From the NCBI RefSeq assembly GCF_007556775.1, contig NZ_CP041742.1, positions 1,373,501 to 1,437,500 on the forward strand: a stretch of DNA of 64,000 nucleotides, read 5' to 3'. Shown one piece after another: positions 54,828-64,000 of the stretch. The translations under genes were made by a program, and so were the position numbers. The notes under the pieces were generated by a model. That model had not been told where the DNA came from and made no database searches. It saw nothing but the letters and a program-made list of their open reading frames with translations. The DNA comes from Lysobacter lycopersici. Lineage in GTDB: Bacteria > Pseudomonadota > Gammaproteobacteria > Xanthomonadales > Xanthomonadaceae. The first letter of the stretch is position 1; each line of letters starts with the position of its first letter.

Positions 54828-54833
54828 GCGTTA

Positions 54834-56378
54834 ATGCCGCTGCTGTCCTGGCACAACCGCGACCAAGACCTGACCCGTGCGGCACTGGCGCCTTACCGGC
54901 TGCTGGAGCCGGTGACGGGCCTGTCTTATGGCGAGCCGGATGCGCCGAACATGCTGATCGAGGGCGACAACCTCGATGCGCTGAAGGCGCTGTTGCCGTA
55001 TTACGCGGGGCAGGTGAAGTGCGTGTTCATCGATCCGCCGTACAACACGGGCAGCGCGTTCGACCATTACGACGACAATCTTGAGCATTCGACGTGGCTG
55101 TCGACGATGTATCCGCGATTGGAGTTGCTCAAGCAGCTCCTTGCCAAAGATGGGCACATTTTTGTCCAAATCGACGACAACGAGATGGCTTATCTCCAAG
55201 TCGTCATGGACGAGATATTTGGCCGACCCAATCGCGCGATAAACATCGCGGTGAAAATGAGTGAGCTCAGTGGCGTGAAGATGAAACATGTCGACAGGAA
55301 GCCGCCAAAGCTCAAGGAGTACATCCTCGGCTACCGCGCCACACCGGCTGGTCGACTCCGCCCGGTGAAGAAAGCGAAGAATCCAGAGAATCTCGAAAAA
55401 TATCTCCGCTACTACACGAATTTCATCGAAAACCCAGAAGACGACGTCGAAGAATGGGTCGTCACCTCGATCAAGGAACACCTCTTATCTGAAGGCGTGG
55501 AGCCGACGGAGGAAAACATCCGGGAATTTCAACTTCGCGAAGCCGAACGCGTCGTGTATCGAACCAACAATGCGCTTCTGGCTCGACAGAAATTCCATAC
55601 TCGAACAGCGAAAGTGATTTCACCCACAGGCATCGAATATGTGTGGTGGGAAGGGAAGCAAATGCTGTTCCTCTCTTCCTATACCGAAGAGTATCTGGGC
55701 GATTTCTGGCCAGATATCAGCACCATCAATCTCAACAAAGAAGGCGGCGTTGATTTCAAGCGCGGTAAGAAGCCGGAAACATTGCTTCAACGCATACTCG
55801 AGATGTGCACCAGCGAAAGCGATCTCGTCCTCGACAGTTTCCTCGGCAGCGGCACGACCGCCGCCGTCGCGCACAAGATGGGTCGGCGCTGGATCGGCAT
55901 CGAAATGGGCGACCACGCCCGCACGCATTGCCAGCCGCGGCTGAAGAAAGTCGTCGACGGCGAGCAGGGCGGCATTTCCGAAGCCGTCGGCTGGAAAGGC
56001 GGCAGCGGTTTCCGCTTCTACAAGCTCGGCGTGCCCGTGTTCGACCAGGACGGCCACATCGACGAACGCATCAAGTTCGAACAACTCGCCGCGCATGTCT
56101 GGTTCGCGGAAACCGGCACGCCGCGCTCCACACGCGCGAAGAAGGACGCCTTCCTCGGCGAACACGGCGGCACCGGCTACTACCTGCTGTTCAATGGCAT
56201 CCTCGGCGACGAACGCAAGACCGGCGGCAACGTGCTGACCAGGCGCGTGCTGCGCTCGCTGGCGAAATTCGACGGCCCGAAGGTGATCTACGGCGAAGCC
56301 TGCGACCTGTCCGCCGAACAACTGCGCGAACTCGACATCGCGTTCCGGCAAACGCCCTACGACATCCAGGCGCGCTGA
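54834..56378 (+). CDS. mod: Type III restriction-modification DNA methyltransferase (Mod)
   Basis: This 514-residue enzyme is a beta-class adenine-N6 DNA methyltransferase: the catalytic DPPY (67-70 in CVFIDPPYNTG) comes before the SAM-binding DSFLGSGTTAAVAHKMG (about 335-350). It gives sequence specificity to the system. The middle of the gene, roughly 55100-55800, is much less GC-rich than the two ends and probably holds the target-recognition domain. ATG 54834 is the first in the frame. It is followed after one base by res. Confidence 0.92.
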   Translation: MPLLSWHNRDQDLTRAALAPYRLLEPVTGLSYGEPDAPNMLIEGDNLDALKALLPYYAGQVKCVFIDPPYNTGSAFDHYDDNLEHSTWLSTMYPRLELLKQLLAKDGHIFVQIDDNEMAYLQVVMDEIFGRPNRAINIAVKMSELSGVKMKHVDRKPPKLKEYILGYRATPAGRLRPVKKAKNPENLEKYLRYYTNFIENPEDDVEEWVVTSIKEHLLSEGVEPTEENIREFQLREAERVVYRTNNALLARQKFHTRTAKVISPTGIEYVWWEGKQMLFLSSYTEEYLGDFWPDISTINLNKEGGVDFKRGKKPETLLQRILEMCTSESDLVLDSFLGSGTTAAVAHKMGRRWIGIEMGDHARTHCQPRLKKVVDGEQGGISEAVGWKGGSGFRFYKLGVPVFDQDGHIDERIKFEQLAAHVWFAETGTPRSTRAKKDAFLGEHGGTGYYLLFNGILGDERKTGGNVLTRRVLRSLAKFDGPKVIYGEACDLSAEQLRELDIAFRQTPYDIQAR

Positions 56379-56379
56379 C

Positions 56380-58989
56380 ATGGCCCTCGCCCTCAAACTG
56401 TACCAGCGCCGCGCACTCGAAAGCCTCGAAAAATTCTTCGAGGCCGCGCGACTCGGCAATGCGGCCGATGCATTCGCGGCCTGCGTCGACGAGGGCCTGC
56501 CCGAAACCTACAAGCCCATGCCCGGCCTGCCCGCCGTGCCCTACGCCTGCTTGCGCATTCCCACCGGCGGTGGCAAGACCGTGATGGGCGCGCACATCAT
56601 CCAGTCCGCGGGACGCGCGTTGCTGGAACGCGAATTCCCGTTGGTCATGTGGATGGTGCCGACGACGCAGATCAAGACGCAGACGCTGGAAGCCTTCCGC
56701 GATCCGCGCCATCCCTATCGACAGGAACTCGACGGCGCCTTCGACGGCAAGGTCGCGGTGTTCGACGTGGCCGACTTCGCGCAGATCCGTCCGGCGGACA
56801 TCGGCACCAAGGTCTGCGTCGTCATTTCCACCGTCGCTGCGTTGCGGGTGACGGACAAGGAAGGCCGCAAGGTCTACGAACACCACGAAGACCTGGAAGT
56901 GCATTTCGCCGGCAGCACGCGCGATCTTGGCTACCTCGACAAGGGCGCGGACGGCAAGGCCGTGGCCTCGTTTGCCAACCTGCTGAAGCTGCACGGCCCG
57001 CTGGTGATCATGGACGAAGCGCACAACGCGACCACGCCGCTGTCCTACGCCGTCTACGAACGCCTCGGCCCGCGCGCCGTGGTCGAACTGACCGCAACCC
57101 CGGATGTTTCCAGCTCCAACGTACTCGCCAGCGTCTCTGCCTTCGAGCTGAAGGCCGAGAACATGATCAAGTTCCCGGTGGTGTTGAAGGAACACAAGGA
57201 CGACTGGCATGCGGCGGTGAGCAGCGCGGTCGCGCGGCGCAAATCGCTGGCGAAGACTGCGCTGGATGAATCGGAATACATTCGGCCGATCCTGCTGGTG
57301 CAGGCGGAAAGCGCGCGTGGTGCGGCGACCGTCGAGGAAGTGAAAAAGCACCTCGTCGACATTGATGGCGTCGACGAAAAGGTCATCGCCATCGCCACCG
57401 GCGACCAGCGCGAGATCGACGGCATCGACTTGTTCGCCAGGGATTGCCCGATCGAAGTCGTCATCACCAAGCAGGCGCTGAAGGAAGGCTGGGACTGCTC
57501 CTTCGCCTACGTGTTCTGCTCGGTGGCGCAGGTGCACAGCGACAAGGACATCCAACAACTGCTTGGCCGCGTGCTGCGCATGCCGTACGCCACGCGTCGC
57601 CGGCAGGACGCGATGAACAAGGCTTACGCGCACGTCGTCACCGACAGTTTCGGCAAGGCCGCCGGCGAGCTGACCCAATCGCTGCTCAGCATCGGCTTCA
57701 ATCCGCTGGAAGCCGCGGCCGCGATTCGCCGCGAAGCGCCGCAGCTGCCGCTGCGGGGCGGCGAGACAACACCGGCGCCTCCACCGACCACGCGCATCGA
57801 AGTTCGCAAGGAACCCGACCTGTCCGGCGTTCCCGCCCGCGATGCGGAGCGCGTCGTTTTCAAGTCGAACGAAGACGGAAATGGCGGGGTCGTCGAAATC
57901 ACAGGCGAAATCCAGCCGGAAACGGTGGAAGCCATCGTCCTGACCGCGCCGCCGAGCAAGCGCGACGAACTGGCCGCGAAAATCGAGCACCACCTCGACC
58001 TGGCCGCTGCCGCCAAGGCACCGAGCGAACTCGGCAAGGAATTCCGTGTCCCGCGGCTGTATTCGATCGAACAGGGCGAACTGGAACTGATCGATCGCGG
58101 CATGGTCGCCGCGGGCTTCGAATGGGATTTGCTCGCCAGCCCGCCCGACCTGTCCAGTTTCCGCTTCAACGACGACAGCATGACCTTCGAGGTCGATCTC
58201 GACGACCACACGGTGCACTACCACCAGGTGAAGGATGACGTCGCGACCTACCTGCCGGGCTTCGCCCAGGATCGAACCGACACCGACCTGATCGGATGGC
58301 TCGACCACGAGATCCGTGACCCATCGATCCGGCAGCCGGTATTGCGTGAATGGCTGCATCGCGCCGTGCGCAACCTGCTCGATGAGCGCGGCTTCTCGCT
58401 GGCGCAGTTGCTGAAAGGGCAATTCATCCTTCGCCGCAAACTGGAAGAGCAGTTGTTGCAGGCGAAGGATCGCGCTTACCGACAAGGCTTCCAGCAGGCG
58501 CTGTTCGATAGTGGATTGGAGATCGTTGCCAGCGATGAGCCTGGACACGCCTTCACCTATCCCGCCGACATGGCGCTGTACCCGGCACATTCGTATTACG
58601 CAGGGGCTTACCGCTTCCGCAAGCACTACTACCCGATCCCCGGCGACCTGAAGAATTCCGGCGAGGAATTCGAGTGCGCGCAGCAGATCGACCTGCTCGA
58701 TGACGTCGAATTCTGGGTACGCAACCTCGTGCATCCATCGCAGTTCTGGATGCCGACTTCGAAACAGCGTACCTATCCGGATTTTGTCGCGAAGTTGAAG
58801 GACGGCCGCCTGTTCGTCATCGAATACAAGGGTGGCGATCGCTTTACCGCGGACCAGGAGAAGGAAAAACGCTTGGTGGGCGACCTCTGGGCCAAGCACA
58901 GCGACGGCAAGGGCCTGTACCTGATGGCGCAGATGACCGACGACAAAGGCCGCGGCGTGCGCGAGCAATTGCTGGCTGCGATTGAATAA
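56380..58989 (+). CDS. res: Type III restriction endonuclease subunit (Res)
   Basis: This 869-residue subunit uses ATP to communicate along DNA and cuts with its C-terminal nuclease. Walker A is RIPTGGGKTVM (about 60-70), the DEAH box is LVIMDEAHNAT (about 208-218), and TATPDV is the following motif. The helicase C-terminal domain has QQLLGRVLRMPYA. A PD-(D/E)xK nuclease is seen as TYPDFVAKLKDG-RLFVIEYKGG at about 797-817. It starts one base after the mod stop (TGACATGG), so the pair is an operon. All motifs look intact. Confidence 0.93.
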   Translation: MALALKLYQRRALESLEKFFEAARLGNAADAFAACVDEGLPETYKPMPGLPAVPYACLRIPTGGGKTVMGAHIIQSAGRALLEREFPLVMWMVPTTQIKTQTLEAFRDPRHPYRQELDGAFDGKVAVFDVADFAQIRPADIGTKVCVVISTVAALRVTDKEGRKVYEHHEDLEVHFAGSTRDLGYLDKGADGKAVASFANLLKLHGPLVIMDEAHNATTPLSYAVYERLGPRAVVELTATPDVSSSNVLASVSAFELKAENMIKFPVVLKEHKDDWHAAVSSAVARRKSLAKTALDESEYIRPILLVQAESARGAATVEEVKKHLVDIDGVDEKVIAIATGDQREIDGIDLFARDCPIEVVITKQALKEGWDCSFAYVFCSVAQVHSDKDIQQLLGRVLRMPYATRRRQDAMNKAYAHVVTDSFGKAAGELTQSLLSIGFNPLEAAAAIRREAPQLPLRGGETTPAPPPTTRIEVRKEPDLSGVPARDAERVVFKSNEDGNGGVVEITGEIQPETVEAIVLTAPPSKRDELAAKIEHHLDLAAAAKAPSELGKEFRVPRLYSIEQGELELIDRGMVAAGFEWDLLASPPDLSSFRFNDDSMTFEVDLDDHTVHYHQVKDDVATYLPGFAQDRTDTDLIGWLDHEIRDPSIRQPVLREWLHRAVRNLLDERGFSLAQLLKGQFILRRKLEEQLLQAKDRAYRQGFQQALFDSGLEIVASDEPGHAFTYPADMALYPAHSYYAGAYRFRKHYYPIPGDLKNSGEEFECAQQIDLLDDVEFWVRNLVHPSQFWMPTSKQRTYPDFVAKLKDGRLFVIEYKGGDRFTADQEKEKRLVGDLWAKHSDGKGLYLMAQMTDDKGRGVREQLLAAIE

Positions 58990-58991
58990 TC

Positions 58992-59016
58992 GGTCGCGGC
59001 CGAAGCCGCTCCTACA
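58992..59016. repeat. single REP unit (GTGGGAGCGG family)
   Basis: GGTCGCGGCCGAAGCCGCTC followed by CTACA is a lone half-doublet of the family that flanks the second RAYT gene, in the same form as the right arm of the pair before rpiA. It lies 3 bases after the res stop. Confidence 0.7.
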
Positions 59017-59131
59017 AACGCTCGCGTCTCCACCCGCGAGACGCCATCCGGCTATTAGTGAAAACGTGAAATTCGCGCCGGCCGCGGAGACGCGCCGGCC
59101 GGATACTGCGTTCCCATACCGGGTCGTTCCG

Positions 59132-60601
59132 ATGACGCTGCGCTGCCTGTACGTCGATTTCAACTCCTTCTTCGCCTCGGTCGAACAGCAAGACCGGCCG
59201 GAATTGCGCGGACAACCGGTCGGCGTGGTGCCGGTGCAGTCGATGACCACCTGCTGCATCGCCGCCAGCATCGAAGCCAAGGAACACGGCATCCGCACCG
59301 GCACGCTGGTCAGCGAGGCAAAGGGGCAATGCGCGGATATCGCGCTGATCGAAGCGCGGCCCGAGCGCTACATCGAAGTCCACCATCGGTTGATGAATGC
59401 AATCCAGGATTGCATTCCGCATGGCAAGGCCGCGTCGATCGACGAAGTACCGTGTTGGCTGATTGGTCGTGAGCGCCAGCGCGACAACGCCATCGAAATC
59501 GCCCATCGCATCAAGCGGCGCATCGCCGAGGATTTCGACTGGATCAAGTGCTCGATCGGCATCGCGCCGAACCAGTTCCTGGCCAAGACCGCTTCCGACA
59601 TGCAGAAGCCGGACGGACTGACCGTGCTGGAACCGACCGACCTGCCGCATAAGCTGCACGCCCTGGAATTGCGCGACCTGTGCGGCATCGGCCCATCGAT
59701 GGAGCGGCGTTTGCATGCGGCCGGCATCGATAGCGTCGAGAAACTGTGCGACGCCAATCGCGAGCGCCTGCGCCTGGCCTGGGGCAGCGTGGAGGGCGAG
59801 CGTTACTGGATGCAGTTGCGTGGCCATCACTTCGCACGGCCTTCCGCTCAACGCGGCTCCATCGGCCATTCGCATGTGCTGGGGCCGGAACTGCGCCATT
59901 TCGAAGGCGCGCGCTCGGTGCTGTTCAAGCTGCTGGCCAAGGCGGCGATGCGCCTGCGCGCCCGCGACCAGGACGGGCAAGGTCCGTTCCTCACCCGCGG
60001 CATGGCGATCCGCCTCCGTTTCGTCGGCCTCGACACGCGCTTCGAACGCGACCTTCAGTTCGCCCCCATCGACGATACCCCGACCTTGTTGCACCTGCTG
60101 GGCGAACAGTTGGCGCAATTGCAACGGCACATCGCCACGAAACGCTGGGATCCGAGGCGCCATCCGCCATTGTCGGTGGCGGTGACCCTGGTCGGATTGG
60201 AAGAACGCGGCCATGTGACCGGCGAACTGATGGCCGCGCGCCAGCGTGATCGCGACATGAGTGGCGTGGTCGATCGCATCAATCGGAAATACGGCAACAA
60301 CTCGGTCTATTTCGGAGCGATGCATTGCGCGCTGGACAAGGACGCCGCGCCGATGCGGATCCCGTTCCAGCACGTGCCGGAAACCGGACTCGAACGCGAC
60401 GTGAGACCGCGCAATGGATTCCGTCGCGCTACCGGATCCGACACCAGCCACGAGCTGTACCTGCTACGCGAACGCCAGTTCAAGGTGCTGGCGGAGAACA
60501 CCCACCGCGAACGTGCGCAACGGCACCGCCCTTCCGGCGCGGGCGGCTGGAGTGCGGCGCCCCACGCGCACATCGCATCGCTGCAAGCGTCGCTGTTCTG
60601 A
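59132..60601 (+). CDS. Y-family DNA polymerase (ImpB/MucB/SamB-type)
   Basis: This 489-residue translesion polymerase has the catalytic aspartate D9 in LYVDFNSFFASVEQ and D104-E105 in the SIDEV motif. Palm, finger and thumb blocks follow (CSIGIAPNQFLAKTASDMQKP, LCGIGPSMERRL) and a little-finger domain (about 240-380). A C-terminal extension of about 80 residues is not part of the DinB core. The ATG at 59132 is chosen because the longer frame from 58982 has no homology. It is separated from res by 142 bases that include a REP unit. Confidence 0.9.
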   Translation: MTLRCLYVDFNSFFASVEQQDRPELRGQPVGVVPVQSMTTCCIAASIEAKEHGIRTGTLVSEAKGQCADIALIEARPERYIEVHHRLMNAIQDCIPHGKAASIDEVPCWLIGRERQRDNAIEIAHRIKRRIAEDFDWIKCSIGIAPNQFLAKTASDMQKPDGLTVLEPTDLPHKLHALELRDLCGIGPSMERRLHAAGIDSVEKLCDANRERLRLAWGSVEGERYWMQLRGHHFARPSAQRGSIGHSHVLGPELRHFEGARSVLFKLLAKAAMRLRARDQDGQGPFLTRGMAIRLRFVGLDTRFERDLQFAPIDDTPTLLHLLGEQLAQLQRHIATKRWDPRRHPPLSVAVTLVGLEERGHVTGELMAARQRDRDMSGVVDRINRKYGNNSVYFGAMHCALDKDAAPMRIPFQHVPETGLERDVRPRNGFRRATGSDTSHELYLLRERQFKVLAENTHRERAQRHRPSGAGGWSAAPHAHIASLQASLF

Positions 60602-60611
60602 CCGCGCAAAG

Positions 60612-60641
60612 AAAAACCCCCAGCCGAGGCTGGGGGTTTTG
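60612..60641. terminator. bidirectional terminator between polymerase gene and rRNA operon
   Basis: Stem aacccccagcc / ggctgggggtt with a 2-base loop, then TTTTTC on the minus strand (end of rRNA operon) and TTTTGGG on the plus strand (end of the Y-polymerase gene). Confidence 0.88.
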
Positions 60642-60649
60642 GGTAAAGA

Positions 60650-60764
60650 CCCTGGCGATGACCTACTCTCGCATGCTGAGTGCACACTACCATCGGCGCG
60701 TGCGCGTTTCACTTCCGAGTTCGGAATGGGATCGGGTGGTTCCACGCAGCTATTGTCACCAGGG
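60650..60764 (-). rRNA. rrf: 5S ribosomal RNA
   Basis: Read on the minus strand this begins CCTGGTGACAATAGCTGCGT, continues CCACCCGATCCCATTCCGAA, GTGAAACGC, and ends GAGAGTAGGTCATCGCCAGG, all standard 5S blocks. The two ends pair with each other. It is the last gene of the rRNA operon, followed by the terminator. Confidence 0.95.
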
Positions 60765-60895
60765 AGACGGTGGAGCGTCGCCAGCTTTCCGAACACGCAG
60801 GAAAACGGCGCCTGTCTCGCATAGGTAACTCGGGACGTAGACAAGTCTTGCTTCGAACCCCGACGCGTCGTCGAGTCCAAGGCCACTTGAGGTTA

Positions 60896-63758
<2,863 letters not shown>

Positions 63759-63969
63759 ATATAACCCCAAGTCGCCTCAGAGTTACGTTGATTGCGAATA
63801 TCAACGACATTCAAATGTTAGGGGCTCGAAGCCCCCGCCTTAGCCTCAACGACACGTCTGGATCGATTCGATTCAAACGCTCGCTACGTCCCGAGTTTTC
63901 AAAGAACGCGAAGCCGGCTTCAACGCCGGATCGCTTCAAATCTTTAAGTGTGCGTGTTGACATCCAGGG
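63759..63969 (-). other. internal spacer of the rRNA operon
   Basis: The 211 bases between the 3' end of tRNA-Ile and the 5' end of 23S rRNA hold no gene. They are AT-richer than the rest of the window and presumably contain processing stems for 23S maturation, but none can be drawn with certainty. Confidence 0.6.
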
Positions 63970-64000
63970 TGGTGGGTCTGGGAGGACTCGAACCACCGGC
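63970..64000 (-). tRNA. tRNA-Ile (GAT), 3' part only
   Basis: On the minus strand the sequence is GCCGGTGGTTCGAGTCCTCC then CAGACCCACCA: a T-arm with TTCGAGT loop, the acceptor stem 3' strand and an encoded CCA end. The acceptor strand and T-arm match tRNA-Ile(GAT) of the 16S-tRNA-Ala-tRNA-Ile-23S spacer. The anticodon lies outside the window, so the identity rests on these arms and position. Confidence 0.8.

Noticed and set aside
59016..59131. Possible LexA box before the Y-family polymerase
   Set aside because: Only TTAGTG was seen near 59055; no palindrome of the CTGT-N8-ACAG or Xanthomonas TTAG-type could be drawn.
54351..60601. Prophage or integrative element
   Set aside because: No integrase, structural phage genes or attachment-site duplication were found; only R-M genes, a regulator and a polymerase.

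Overview
This window is a high-GC (roughly two-thirds G+C by eye) gammaproteobacterial chromosome segment. It reads like a member of the Lysobacteraceae/Xanthomonadaceae (Lysobacter, Luteimonas, Thermomonas or a relative). The supporting signs are dispersed palindromic repeats with RAYT transposases, a cluster of central-carbon genes (fba, pyk, pgk, gapA, tkt), the ygfB-pepP pair, the pilMNOPQ operon divergent from a PBP1A gene, and a zapA / 6S RNA / formyl-THF ligase locus. Genus assignment is inference only.

Layout. 0-27 kb: a cysteine synthase gene converges on a run of glycolytic and pentose-phosphate genes on the minus strand (class I aldolase, pyruvate kinase, phosphoglycerate kinase, GAPDH, transketolase). 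Other modules lie between them: a GNAT acetyltransferase, a translationally coupled Sel1-repeat / transglutaminase-like pair, a membrane-anchored diguanylate cyclase, an S1/P1 nuclease, an MBL hydrolase, a molybdate transporter (modABC, with a ModC that lacks the C-terminal regulatory domain), a CoA-transferase-family protein, and a redox cluster (FMN reductase, pirin, OsmC, pirin). A RAYT gene framed by perfect 33-bp inverted repeats lies next to tkt. 26.7-28.7 kb: a VapBC-type toxin-antitoxin pair and a dicarboxylate/glutamate-type symporter. 28.7-35.6 kb: a Bat aerotolerance-type operon (moxR, DUF58, DUF4381, batA, a batB-batC fusion, batD), mostly linked by start/stop overlaps. 35.8-40.8 kb: pilMNOPQ, the type IV pilus alignment complex and secretin, divergent from the PBP1A gene mrcA. 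43.5-50.7 kb: a small uncharacterised protein, pepP, ygfB and a 1515-residue beta-propeller/PAS/GGDEF/EAL receptor.

50.8-53.5 kb holds cell-division and housekeeping genes (a TIGR02449-like coiled-coil protein, zapA, 6S RNA, formyl-THF cyclo-ligase, an EVE-domain protein, rpiA). 53.5-60.6 kb is the accessory region: a second RAYT inside its own pair of long REP doublets, a divergent XRE regulator and Type III restriction-modification system sharing a 93-bp intergenic region with repeated operator-like half-sites, and a Y-family DNA polymerase. The window ends in an rRNA operon on the minus strand (5S, 23S and the 3' end of tRNA-Ile).

No wholly new system can be claimed. The strongest leads are: (i) the XRE/mod/res intergenic region, whose half-sites fall on a predicted promoter, next to a mosaic mod gene; (ii) two different RAYT-REP units, one flanked by an 11-bp direct repeat; (iii) a BatB-BatC fusion with a broken MIDAS motif; (iv) a PilN with a DxDxDGxxD calcium-site-like motif; (v) a hairpin that sequesters the ribosome-binding site of an uncharacterised gene.
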